Assembly (NCBI RefSeq): GCF_023639785.1
Contig: NZ_CP098325.1
Coordinates: 1-64,000 of the forward strand
Direction: 5' to 3'
DNA length: 64,000 bases
Origin: Leclercia adecarboxylata
Lineage (GTDB): Bacteria > Pseudomonadota > Gammaproteobacteria > Enterobacterales > Enterobacteriaceae
How positions within the stretch are numbered: the stretch's first letter is position 1; each line of letters begins with the position of its first letter. Shown piece after piece: positions 1 through 11,976 of the stretch. The notes under the pieces are model-generated. The model saw only the letters and a list, made by a program, of their open reading frames with translations, searched no databases and was not told where the DNA came from. The translations under genes and the position numbers were made by a program.

Positions 1-1401
1 GTGTCACTTTCGCTTTGGCAGCAGTGTCTTGCCCGATTGCAGGATGAGTTACCAGCCACAGAATTCAGTATGTGGATCCGCCCGTTGCAGGCGGAACTGA
101 GCGATAACACGCTGGCTTTGTATGCGCCAAACCGTTTTGTGCTCGATTGGGTCAGGGACAAATACCTCAATAACATCAATGGACTGCTAAACGAATTTTG
201 CGGTACCGATGCCCCACAGCTGCGTTTCGAAGTGGGCACTAAACCGGTCACCCAAACCCTCAAAGAGACCGTTAACGTCGCCGCTGCACCCGCGCAAACC
301 ACGCAGGTTCACATGCCGCGCGTCGCGCCTGCGCCGCGTGCTGGCTGGGATAACGTCCCGGCACCGGCAGAGCCGACCTACCGCTCCAACGTTAACATCA
401 AACATACCTTTGATAACTTCGTCGAAGGTAAATCGAACCAGCTTGCCCGCGCAGCCGCCCGTCAGGTAGCGGATAACCCGGGCGGTGCCTATAACCCGCT
501 GTTCCTTTATGGCGGTACCGGTCTGGGTAAAACGCACCTGCTGCACGCGGTGGGTAACGGCATTATGGCGCGCAAGCCCAATGCCAAAGTGGTGTATATG
601 CACTCCGAGCGCTTCGTTCAGGACATGGTAAAGGCCCTGCAAAACAACGCGATCGAAGAGTTTAAACGCTACTACCGTTCCGTTGATGCCCTGCTGATCG
701 ATGACATTCAGTTCTTTGCTAATAAAGAACGATCTCAGGAAGAGTTTTTCCACACCTTTAATGCCCTGCTGGAAGGCAATCAGCAGATCATTTTGACCTC
801 GGATCGCTATCCAAAAGAGATCAACGGGGTGGAAGATCGTCTCAAATCCCGCTTCGGCTGGGGCCTCACCGTGGCGATCGAGCCGCCGGAGCTGGAAACC
901 CGCGTGGCGATCCTGATGAAAAAAGCGGACGAGAACGACATTCGTCTGCCGGGCGAAGTCGCGTTCTTTATCGCCAAGCGCCTGCGCTCCAACGTGCGTG
1001 AGCTTGAAGGCGCACTGAACCGCGTTATCGCTAACGCTAACTTCACCGGACGGGCGATCACTATCGATTTCGTGCGTGAAGCGCTGCGCGATCTGCTGGC
1101 GCTGCAGGAAAAATTGGTCACCATCGACAATATTCAGAAGACGGTGGCGGAGTACTACAAAATTAAAGTGGCAGATTTGCTGTCTAAACGTCGTTCCCGC
1201 TCAGTGGCGAGACCGCGTCAGATGGCGATGGCGCTGGCAAAGGAATTAACCAACCACAGTCTGCCGGAGATCGGCGATGCGTTTGGTGGCCGTGACCATA
1301 CCACCGTGCTGCACGCCTGCCGCAAGATCGAGCAGTTGCGTGAAGAAAGCCACGACATAAAAGAAGACTTCTCCAATTTAATCAGAACATTATCATCGTG
1401 A
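1..1401 (+). CDS. dnaA: Chromosomal replication initiator DnaA
   Basis: Initiator protein that binds DnaA boxes at oriC, melts the origin and loads DnaB; cytoplasmic AAA+ ATPase. The 466-residue product has the N-terminal DnaB/DiaA-interacting domain (about 1-80), a variable linker, Walker [10 protein letters not shown] (171-179), Walker B LLIDDIQF (231-238), an arginine-finger region SRFGWG, and the C-terminal DNA-binding domain with the DnaA signature around [12 protein letters not shown]. Length is within one residue of E. coli DnaA. It starts with GTG at base 1, so its promoter lies outside the window. First gene of the dnaA-dnaN-recF operon; dnaN follows after 4 bases. Confidence 0.99.
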   Translation: MSLSLWQQCLARLQDELPATEFSMWIRPLQAELSDNTLALYAPNRFVLDWVRDKYLNNINGLLNEFCGTDAPQLRFEVGTKPVTQTLKETVNVAAAPAQTTQVHMPRVAPAPRAGWDNVPAPAEPTYRSNVNIKHTFDNFVEGKSNQLARAAARQVADNPGGAYNPLFLYGGTGLGKTHLLHAVGNGIMARKPNAKVVYMHSERFVQDMVKALQNNAIEEFKRYYRSVDALLIDDIQFFANKERSQEEFFHTFNALLEGNQQIILTSDRYPKEINGVEDRLKSRFGWGLTVAIEPPELETRVAILMKKADENDIRLPGEVAFFIAKRLRSNVRELEGALNRVIANANFTGRAITIDFVREALRDLLALQEKLVTIDNIQKTVAEYYKIKVADLLSKRRSRSVARPRQMAMALAKELTNHSLPEIGDAFGGRDHTTVLHACRKIEQLREESHDIKEDFSNLIRTLSS

Positions 1402-1405
1402 TGCT

Positions 1406-2508
1406 ATGAAATTTACCGTTGAACGTGAACACTTATTAAAACCGCTGCAACAGGTGAGTGGCCCCTTAGGCGGCCGCCCGACGCTGCCCATCCTTGGTAA
1501 CCTGCTGCTGCAGGTCGCAGACGGCACGCTGTCGTTGACCGGCACCGACCTCGAGATGGAAATGGTCGCACGCGTGACGCTTTCTCAGCCTCACGAAGCG
1601 GGCGCAACCACCGTTCCTGCGCGTAAGTTTTTTGATATCTGCCGTGGCCTGCCTGAAGGGGCAGAAATTGCTGTGCAGCTGGAAGGCGACCGTATGCTGG
1701 TGCGTTCTGGCCGCAGCCGTTTCTCCCTCTCCACGCTGCCTGCTGCTGATTTCCCGAACCTGGACGACTGGCAGAGTGAAGTTGAATTCACTCTCCCGCA
1801 GGCCACCATGAAACGCCTGATTGAAGCCACCCAGTTCTCTATGGCGCACCAGGACGTTCGTTACTACTTAAACGGCATGCTGTTCGAAACCGAAGGGGAA
1901 GAATTGCGTACCGTTGCCACCGACGGCCACCGCCTGGCGGTCTGCTCCATGCCGGTTGGCGTGACGCTGCCGAACCATTCGGTGATCGTACCGCGTAAAG
2001 GCGTGATTGAGCTGATGCGTATGCTCGACGGCGGCGAAACCCCGCTGCGCGTGCAGATTGGCAGCAACAACATCCGCGCCCACGTCGGTGACTTCATCTT
2101 TACCTCTAAGCTGGTGGATGGCCGTTTCCCGGACTATCGTCGCGTATTGCCGAAGAACCCGGACAAAACCCTGGAAGCGGGCTGCGATATCCTCAAGCAG
2201 GCCTTTGCCCGTGCGGCGATCCTCTCCAACGAGAAGTTCCGCGGCGTGCGCCTGTACGTGAGCGAAAACCAGCTGAAAATCACGGCCAACAACCCGGAGC
2301 AGGAAGAGGCCGAAGAGATCCTGGATGTCACCTATGCGGCGGGCACCGAGATGGAAATCGGCTTTAACGTCAGTTACGTGCTGGATGTGCTTAACGCGCT
2401 GAAGTGCGAGAACGTGCGTATTCTGCTGACCGACTCCGTGTCGAGCGTACAAATTGAAGATGCCGCATCACAGTCGGCTGCTTATGTTGTCATGCCAATG
2501 AGACTGTA

Positions 2509-2509
<1 letters not shown>
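1406..2509 (+). CDS. dnaN: DNA polymerase III beta sliding clamp
   Basis: Ring-shaped processivity clamp that tethers Pol III and other clamp partners to DNA. The 367-residue sequence is collinear with E. coli beta (366), including the C-terminal YVVMPMRL that forms part of the partner-binding pocket. One extra residue relative to E. coli falls near [11 protein letters not shown]. It starts 4 bases after the dnaA stop and its TAA overlaps the recF ATG by one base, so the three genes are translationally coupled. Confidence 0.99.
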
Positions 2510-6025
<3,516 letters not shown>

Positions 6026-6033
6026 GTATGCCA

Positions 6034-6062
6034 CCGCGCCTTCCTTTCAGGGGAAGGCGCGG
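6034..6062. terminator. Strong GC hairpin after gyrB, no U-run
   Basis: An 11-bp perfect stem, CCGCGCCTTCC (6034-6044) with GGAAGGCGCGG (6052-6062), and a 7-base loop lie 8 bases after the gyrB stop. No T-tract follows, so it is either an mRNA 3' stabiliser or a terminator that needs extra factors. Confidence 0.5.
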
Positions 6063-6121
6063 GACGGATTGCTTTACTCTATCGAACGGGTTGAATTCAC
6101 GGCTTTTTTATAGGCGTAAGC

Positions 6122-6871
6122 ATGGAACAAGCGATCACCAAAAGACGCTATTATGATGTTGGGCTTCAGATAGAAGAGTTGCTCTATTCCGGTGTGTTTA
6201 AAGCGGGAGAACGTCTTCCTTCAGAAAGAGAGCTTGGCGAGCGTTTTAACACCAGTCGAACCACAATCCGTGAAGCGATTATCATGCTTGAGCTGAAAGG
6301 CGTTGTGGAAGTCCGGCAGGGTGCGGGCATCTATTTCATTGATAGTCCTGAAAAATTTAACCAAAAATCCCTTTTGCCCTACTCCGATATTGGTCCTTTC
6401 GAACTGCTTCAGGCCAGACAGGTCATTGAAAGCAACATTACCGGCTTTGCCGCCACGCAAATCAGGCTGAACGAATTACGCGAGCTTAAGCGGATCATTG
6501 CTCAGCAGGAAAAGCTGATCGACGGGGATAGCGATAAGTTCGAAGAGCTGGACAGGCAGTTTCACAATATTATTGCCGAAGCCACGCAGAATCGCGTGCT
6601 GATGAAGCAATCTGCCGAACTGTGGCGGGCAGTCAGAACGGAAAATCCGCGTTGGAAACGGCTTAACTATAAGTATTTACATAAAAAAGAGCTGCGGATG
6701 ATGTGGGTAGAAGATCATCGTAATATCTTCCTCGCGTTACAGAAGCGTAATGCAGAGCAGGCGCGGCTGGCTTCCTGGAACCATCTTGAAAACAGCAAGA
6801 ACGAGCTGGTGAAAATTTTCCATCAGGACGATTCGCTGGAAGATTTTGACGACTTTTTCTTTGCCACCTGA
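6122..6871 (+). CDS. GntR/FadR-family regulator, UxuR/ExuR type
   Basis: 249-residue transcription factor. The N-terminal winged helix-turn-helix reads PSERELGERFNTSRTTIREA (about 39-58), followed by GVVEVRQGAGIYF. The C-terminal FCD ligand domain contains GPFELLQARQVIESNI, close to the corresponding stretches of E. coli UxuR and ExuR, which sense hexuronate metabolites. It is the first gene of the island between gyrB and yidA and converges on the dehydratase gene downstream. TGGTATACC-type sites like those bound by UxuR/ExuR lie at 8045-8370 between the dehydratase and dehydrogenase genes, so it probably represses both. The effector cannot be read from sequence; a third paralogue alongside genomic UxuR and ExuR is likely. 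Confidence 0.85.
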   Translation: MEQAITKRRYYDVGLQIEELLYSGVFKAGERLPSERELGERFNTSRTTIREAIIMLELKGVVEVRQGAGIYFIDSPEKFNQKSLLPYSDIGPFELLQARQVIESNITGFAATQIRLNELRELKRIIAQQEKLIDGDSDKFEELDRQFHNIIAEATQNRVLMKQSAELWRAVRTENPRWKRLNYKYLHKKELRMMWVEDHRNIFLALQKRNAEQARLASWNHLENSKNELVKIFHQDDSLEDFDDFFFAT

Positions 6872-6880
6872 GTGCACAAC

Positions 6881-6902
6881 GGGCCTGTCGACAGACAGAC
6901 CC
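6881..6902. terminator. Possible weak shared hairpin
   Basis: An imperfect inverted repeat (GGG-C-CTGT paired with ACAG-A-CCC, one mismatch) sits in the 40-base gap between two convergent genes. There is no T-run on the plus side. Position suggests a shared terminator, but the structure is weak. Confidence 0.25.
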
Positions 6903-6911
6903 GCAGTAAGG

Positions 6912-8000
6912 TCACACCTCATATGGGGTGAGTTTATCCCAGTCAAATTCCACACCCGTCCCACTTATATCGGGTGCGACGGCCCGGTAATCCTTAACCA
7001 CCAGTGGACGTCTGGTATACCGATCGATAGGAAAGCTGTGTACTTCCAGCCAGCCGGTATCGAACGCCGATACGAGGCTGACATGCAGCTCCTGCATACC
7101 ATGTGAACAGATTGGCAGGCCGTAACGTGTCGCCAGATTTGCCGCCTTCAACCACCCTGTGATGCCACCGCAGTTGGAGGCGTCAGGCTGAATAAACCCC
7201 AGCTTTGCGCGGTCAAGCGCGTATCCGAATTCATGAATGGTATGCAGATTTTCACCCATCGCCAGTGGAATCGTTGTATTTTCGGCGATGCGTGCGTAGC
7301 CATCATAGTCATCAGGAATGGTTGGCTCTTCAAACCAGGTGATATCACATGATTCAACCGCTTTCGAGAGAGCGATGGCCTGGTCAACCGAAAGGGAATA
7401 GTTAGCGTCGAACATGAAGGTCACGTCAGGACCGATAAGCTGACGAACGGCTTTGATGCGGTCGATATCATCCTGTGGATTTTTCTGCCCTACCTTAATC
7501 TTCACGCCGTTAAACCCACTGTCCAGATAGCCCTGGATGCTGCGCAAAAGTTTATCCAGCGGAAACGCCAGATCGATACCGCCACAGTAGGCTTTACAGC
7601 TATTGTTCGCACCACCTGCCATTTTCCAAAGCGGAAGTTGCTCACGCTTACCCTTCAAGTCCCATAGCGCAATGTCCACTGCAGAGACAGCAAACGAAGC
7701 GATACCGCCACGACCGACGTAATGAATATGCCATTCCATAAAGTCATATATTTCATCAATTGCCGTGGCGTCTTTACCCTTCAGAACAGGCGCCAAATCA
7801 TGGTCGATCATCGCCTTAATGGCGTAACCGCCCTTGCCGCCGGTATAGGTATAACCTGTACCCGTAGCTCCATTCTCAAGCGTGATGGTCGTTGTGATCA
7901 ACTCAAAATGGCTGTGGTCGCCATGCTTTGCGTCCACCAGAATTTCCTCCAGCGGAACCTTAAACAGTCGGGTTTCTATCTGCCTGATTGTCGACTCCAT
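6912..8000 (-). CDS. Enolase-superfamily sugar-acid dehydratase (mandelate racemase subgroup)
   Basis: 362 residues of the mandelate racemase/muconate lactonizing enzyme fold, which abstracts an alpha proton from an acid sugar on a Mg2+ site. Catalytic set visible: K167-x-K169 (VKIKVG), metal ligands D198 (FDANY), E224 (WFEEP) and E250 (MGEN), the D273-H300 dyad (QPDASN, CSHGMQE) and E319. These positions nearly match those of mandelate racemase. The K-x-K plus H/D pair is also that of L-talarate/galactarate dehydratase, which fits the sugar-acid neighbourhood better than mandelate. It is transcribed divergently from the dehydrogenase operon across a 407-base region with UxuR-like operators. 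Exact substrate unknown. Confidence 0.85.
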   Translation of the reverse strand: MESTIRQIETRLFKVPLEEILVDAKHGDHSHFELITTTITLENGATGTGYTYTGGKGGYAIKAMIDHDLAPVLKGKDATAIDEIYDFMEWHIHYVGRGGIASFAVSAVDIALWDLKGKREQLPLWKMAGGANNSCKAYCGGIDLAFPLDKLLRSIQGYLDSGFNGVKIKVGQKNPQDDIDRIKAVRQLIGPDVTFMFDANYSLSVDQAIALSKAVESCDITWFEEPTIPDDYDGYARIAENTTIPLAMGENLHTIHEFGYALDRAKLGFIQPDASNCGGITGWLKAANLATRYGLPICSHGMQELHVSLVSAFDTGWLEVHSFPIDRYTRRPLVVKDYRAVAPDISGTGVEFDWDKLTPYEV

Positions 8001-8044
8001 TTTTCCGTCCTCTTCATCCTGTTAATTGATTCACTAAACACATA

Positions 8045-8083
8045 CCCTGGTATACCTGTTTCACTAGTTCTGTATACCAAATT
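8045..8083. promoter_or_regulatory. Tandem UxuR/ExuR-like operators
   Basis: Two sites centred 22 bases apart: CCCTGGTATACCTGTTT (8045-8061) and the inverted form TTCTGTATACCAAATT (8068-8083). Both match the core of the known UxuR/ExuR consensus AAATTGGTATACCAATTT. They lie 45-80 bases upstream of the minus-strand dehydratase start, where a repressor of that gene would bind. Confidence 0.6.
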
Positions 8084-8172
8084 GTGGGGTTGCTTTAGCG
8101 TAGATCCTTACTCTTTCCTTAATATTTATTAAAAACAGTGAGTTAATAATGCGGTTTTGCTTCGATTTCGCA

Positions 8173-8189
8173 GATGGTACACCAGTTTG
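8173..8189. promoter_or_regulatory. UxuR/ExuR-like operator
   Basis: AGATGGTACACCAGTTT contains TGGTACACCA, one change from the TGGTATACCA core. It is in the middle of the 407-base divergent promoter region (8001-8407), which otherwise holds no gene. Confidence 0.45.
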
Positions 8190-8353
8190 CAGCGTCGATC
8201 CTCTGACAGGTGTCACAGTTTTTTAGCGCGCCTGGATTTTGCTACTAAAAAATCCAAGTAACTTAATGATAAAAATTGATATTTTATTTTTTCTTGGATT
8301 TGCATCATTTTCCGCACCACCATTCTGTTCACCATTTGAGATCATTATCACTG

Positions 8354-8370
8354 TTTTGGTAAACCAGTTT
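8354..8370. promoter_or_regulatory. UxuR/ExuR-like operator before dehydrogenase operon
   Basis: TTTTGGTAAACCAGTTT, core TGGTAAACCA, lies 38 bases upstream of the dehydrogenase start codon at 8408 and could block that promoter or leader. Same core family as the sites at 8045-8083. Confidence 0.5.
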
Positions 8371-8407
8371 GGCATTATTGGTCCAGTGTTTCACAAGGAC
8401 AATTCGT

Positions 8408-9847
8408 ATGGAAAAGACGACGTACAATCGACAGGTGTTGAAAGCAGACATCGTTCATCTCGGCCTTGGGGCTTTTCATCGCGGGCATCAGGCGGTGTAT
8501 ACCGATCTCTCAAATGAAAGCATGGAATCTCCCTGGGGGATCTTTGGTATCAATCTGCTTGGTAGCGCAGACCTGGTAGATGCACTCAACAGCCAACAGT
8601 GCCTTTTTACCGTGGTTGAAAAGTCAGCGACCGCGACAACATGCCGTCAGGTCAGAGCGTTGGCCGGCGCGCTGCACACTCCCGCGAGCGGTATTCAGGC
8701 CGCTATCAATAAGTTGACGGAGGCGCAGGTCAAAATCGTCTCGTTGACCATTACTGAAAAAGGCTACTGCACCGACCCGCAGTCGCGCAGGCTTGATCTC
8801 GCGAATCCGCTTATCCGCCATGATTTAACCTCTCCGCGCGCGCCTCAGTCGGCTATCGGCCTGCTCGTAGAAGCATTACGTATACGGCGCGAGAAGGCCC
8901 TTTCCCCCTTTAGCGTGCTTTCATGCGACAACATTCCCGCCAATGGCGTACTGACCAGAAATGCCGTTCTCGACTTCGCCTCGCAGCTCGACGCCGGGCT
9001 TGCCGCGTGGATCGAACAGCAAGTGACCTTTCCTGGCACTATGGTTGACCGCATCGTTCCGGCCATGACGCCTGAGCAGTTTGCAGTGATTGAAGCAGAG
9101 ACGGGTTATGCCGATCCTTGCGGCGTGGTCTGCGAAGATTTTCGCCAGTGGGTGATTGAAGACAACTTTGTCGCCGGACGTCCGCAGTGGGACAACGCCG
9201 GTGCGATGTTTGTTCAGGATGTGGTGCCCTATGAAGAGATGAAGCTACGTATGCTGAACGGCAGCCACTCCTTCCTGGCTTACAACGGCAGCCTGGCGGG
9301 CTACGAGTTTATCTCTGAATGTATGGCCGACCCGGTCCTCAATGCGGCCGTTTTCCACCTGATGGTCGACGAGCAGGCCAAATCCCTTGATCTGGATTTA
9401 CATCTCGATGTGGACCAGTACGCCCGTTTGCTCATCGCGCGCTTCTGTAATCCACATATCAAACATAAAACCAGCCAGATCGCGATGGATGGTTCCCAGA
9501 AGCTTCCGCAACGCGCTATCGATCCGTGGCGCACGCTGCAAGCGCGCAAGGTGCAGAGAAACGGATTGTCTTTACTGATCGCTGGCTGGCTTCATTTCGT
9601 GCTTGATGCCGTATCCCGTGGTCAGACGCTTGCCGACCCCCTGAATGATGAATTTTATGCGCGCGTAACGCCGCAGGATAGCTCATGGGAGCGGGCGCAT
9701 GCGCTACTGCAGATAGAGAGCATCTTCGGCACGCTTGCCAGCAGTAACGCCATGTTTATGAACGAGGTCCGGCAGGCATTTGTCGCCATTGAAAAAGACG
9801 GCGTTCACGCCGCCATTAACCATGTATTACAACAGGAAAACGTATGA
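8408..9847 (+). CDS. Mannitol dehydrogenase-family oxidoreductase (hexuronate/hexonate type)
   Basis: 479-residue member of the polyol-specific long-chain dehydrogenase family, which includes mannitol 2-dehydrogenase, fructuronate reductase UxuB and E. coli YdfI. The N-terminal nucleotide-binding motif is LGLGAFHRGHQAVY; the family catalytic region is around MLNGSHSFLAYNGSLAGYEF and KLPQRAIDP. Start at ATG 8408, with AAGGAC ahead; an in-frame ATG at 8369 would add 13 residues without similarity. First gene of a four-gene plus-strand operon; its TGA overlaps the next ATG (ATGA). Likely interconverts a ketohexonate and a hexonate with NAD(H); the substrate is not determined by sequence. Confidence 0.85.
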   Translation: MEKTTYNRQVLKADIVHLGLGAFHRGHQAVYTDLSNESMESPWGIFGINLLGSADLVDALNSQQCLFTVVEKSATATTCRQVRALAGALHTPASGIQAAINKLTEAQVKIVSLTITEKGYCTDPQSRRLDLANPLIRHDLTSPRAPQSAIGLLVEALRIRREKALSPFSVLSCDNIPANGVLTRNAVLDFASQLDAGLAAWIEQQVTFPGTMVDRIVPAMTPEQFAVIEAETGYADPCGVVCEDFRQWVIEDNFVAGRPQWDNAGAMFVQDVVPYEEMKLRMLNGSHSFLAYNGSLAGYEFISECMADPVLNAAVFHLMVDEQAKSLDLDLHLDVDQYARLLIARFCNPHIKHKTSQIAMDGSQKLPQRAIDPWRTLQARKVQRNGLSLLIAGWLHFVLDAVSRGQTLADPLNDEFYARVTPQDSSWERAHALLQIESIFGTLASSNAMFMNEVRQAFVAIEKDGVHAAINHVLQQENV

Positions 9848-10860
9848 AAACGCTGATCTGCCAACATCCGGAAAAAATTGAATATATCGAACGAGATATG
9901 CCTGAGCTGAAAGCGGGCGAGGCGCTGCTGAAGATCCGCGCGGTAGGGATTTGCGGTACCGATATCCACGCCTTTGCGGGTCGCCAGCCTTTCTTTTCCT
10001 ACCCACGGGTACTAGGCCATGAAATTTGTGGCGTAGTGGAAGAGACGGGAAGTGACTGCCATCGCGTAAAAAAAGGGCGGCGTTATAGCGTTATTCCCTG
10101 CGTGCCCTGCGGCGTATGTATGGCTTGTCAGGAAGGTAAAACCAACTGCTGTGAAAATGTCTCTCTGTATGGCGTTCATCAGGATGGCGGGTTTAGCGAA
10201 TATTTGGCCGTTCGTGAAGAGAATCTGGTGGAACTCCCGCCTGGCCTGAGTGACAACGCAGGGGCGCTGGTAGAATGCTTTGCGATTGGCGCGCATGCGG
10301 TTCGTCGCGCAGAGATTAAATCGCAGCAGAACGTACTGGTGGTTGGCGCCGGACCGATCGGGCTGGCAGCAGCGGCGATCGCAAAAGCGAAGGGCGCTCG
10401 CGTGGTGGTTGCGGATATTGATGCGGGTCGTCGTCAGCAAATTACCGATAAGCTCGGTCTGCAAACCCTCGATCCAATCCAGGGAAATTATCTGGACGCA
10501 TTGAAAACCTGCTTTGACGGTCAGTTAGCCTGTACGCTGCTTGATGCAACAGGAAATAAATCTTCCATGTCGCGTTCGGTCGACCTGATTGGCCACGGTG
10601 GAAAAATCGTCTTTATCGGGCTTTATATAGGCGAACTGGTGCTTGACGATCCAACATTTCATAAAAAAGAGACCACGCTTTTAGCCAGTCGTAATGCTAC
10701 GCGTGAAGATTTTGAGTGCGTCATCGCATTTATGACCGCAGGTGTTTTGCCTGAAAAACTGATGGTGAATAAAGAGTACGACTTTTATAGCTTCGGTCAC
10801 CGTTACAAAGAAGACGTCGTAGAAAATAAATCATTAGTTAAAGGCGTTATTAAATTTTAA
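9844..10860 (+). CDS. Zinc-dependent alcohol dehydrogenase, LgoD/RspB-like
   Basis: 338-residue medium-chain dehydrogenase. Catalytic zinc ligands are in GICGTDIHAFAG and GHEICG; the structural zinc Cys cluster is CVPCGVCMACQEGKTNC; the Rossmann motif is VVGAGPIGLAAAA. Many segments (FFSYPRVLGHEICG, GVHQDGGFSEYL, KKETT..SRNAT) match E. coli L-galactonate 5-dehydrogenase LgoD and RspB. It probably oxidises a hexonate at C5 (for example L-galactonate to D-tagaturonate). Overlaps the preceding dehydrogenase by 4 bases; the next gene starts 11 bases later. Confidence 0.88.
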   Translation: MKTLICQHPEKIEYIERDMPELKAGEALLKIRAVGICGTDIHAFAGRQPFFSYPRVLGHEICGVVEETGSDCHRVKKGRRYSVIPCVPCGVCMACQEGKTNCCENVSLYGVHQDGGFSEYLAVREENLVELPPGLSDNAGALVECFAIGAHAVRRAEIKSQQNVLVVGAGPIGLAAAAIAKAKGARVVVADIDAGRRQQITDKLGLQTLDPIQGNYLDALKTCFDGQLACTLLDATGNKSSMSRSVDLIGHGGKIVFIGLYIGELVLDDPTFHKKETTLLASRNATREDFECVIAFMTAGVLPEKLMVNKEYDFYSFGHRYKEDVVENKSLVKGVIKF

Positions 10861-10871
10861 GCGAGAATAGT

Positions 10872-11882
10872 ATGTCTACCGTATTCGTTAAAGAAAAAGA
10901 ACTGAAGTCACTGGTATTAAAAAAATTAACCCATTCCGGGCTTGATGATAAAACGGCTGGTGAAGTTACGGATATTCTGGTGCACGCCGATATGACAGGC
11001 GTCCATTCCCATGGCGTCATGCGTGTTGAACATTATTGCACCCGCCTGAAAGCGGGCGGTCTGAACCCGGCTGCAAAAATGTCTATCAATACGATTTCAC
11101 CTTCCCTTGCGGTGCTGGATTCTGATGACGGCATGGGCCATTCGGCGTTGAAGGCCGCGACGGATCATGCGATAACGCTGGCGAAAGAAACCGGACTCGG
11201 TTTCGTTGGGGTAAAAAATACCTCTCACTGCGGCGCGCTCTCCTGGTTTGCTGAGCGCGCCACCCAGCAAAACACTGTTGCTATCGTCATGACGCAGACA
11301 GATACCTGTGTCGCTCCGCACGGCGGTGCGGAGCGGTTTTTGGGGACTAACCCGATTGCCTTTGGTTTCCCGGTTGCTGGTGAAAAGCCGATGATTGTCG
11401 ATATGGCGACCAGTGCAATCGCGTTTGGTAAAATTTTACATGCCAAAGAGACGGGCAAAGCCATCGGTGAAGGACTTGCGCTGGATAAAGAAGGCAATAT
11501 CACCACAGATCCGCACAAAATCGAGAACCTTTTGCCTTTCGGGGGGCATAAAGGCTCAGGCATTGCGCTGGCAATTGATGTGCTAACCGGCATATTAATG
11601 GGGGCCAATTTTGGCAATCATATTGTTCGTATGTATGGCGATTACGACAAAATGCGCAAGCTGGCGAGCCTGGTCATCGTTATCGATCCTGAAAAACTCG
11701 GTAATCCGCTATTTGCCGCTACCGTAAAAACGATGCGTGATGAACTGCGGGCGGTAAAGCCTGTACCTGGCGTTGAAAAGGTATTAGCGCCTAACGATCC
11801 TCAGATAAGTTATAAAGAGAGATGTCAACGCGAAGGTATTCCGGTGGTTGAAAGCATTTATCAATTTTTATCCGTTCCGTGA
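10872..11882 (+). CDS. LDH2/malate dehydrogenase-family oxidoreductase
   Basis: 336 residues of the NAD(P)-dependent L-2-hydroxyacid dehydrogenase family (AllD ureidoglycolate dehydrogenase, YlbC, sulfolactate dehydrogenase), a fold distinct from classical Rossmann dehydrogenases. Diagnostic stretches are HADMTGVHSHGVMRVEHY near the N terminus, the substrate His region NTSHCGALSWFAERA, GTNPIAFGFP and LPFGGHKGSGIALAIDVLTG. Third gene of the operon, 11 bases after the LgoD-like gene. Oxidation or reduction of a 2-hydroxy acid derived from the sugar acid is the best guess. Confidence 0.82.
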   Translation: MSTVFVKEKELKSLVLKKLTHSGLDDKTAGEVTDILVHADMTGVHSHGVMRVEHYCTRLKAGGLNPAAKMSINTISPSLAVLDSDDGMGHSALKAATDHAITLAKETGLGFVGVKNTSHCGALSWFAERATQQNTVAIVMTQTDTCVAPHGGAERFLGTNPIAFGFPVAGEKPMIVDMATSAIAFGKILHAKETGKAIGEGLALDKEGNITTDPHKIENLLPFGGHKGSGIALAIDVLTGILMGANFGNHIVRMYGDYDKMRKLASLVIVIDPEKLGNPLFAATVKTMRDELRAVKPVPGVEKVLAPNDPQISYKERCQREGIPVVESIYQFLSVP

Positions 11883-11976
11883 ATAAAATAATACAGGTAT
11901 TACAACACTACATCGTGCATTAAATATCAATAACAGCTAAGTACATCTGTAAAACCTCTTTATCATGGAGAATTAA

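Noticed and set aside
8239..8517. 92-codon frame starting in the divergent promoter region
   Set aside because: Runs out of frame into the dehydrogenase gene and covers an operator; no RBS or domain.
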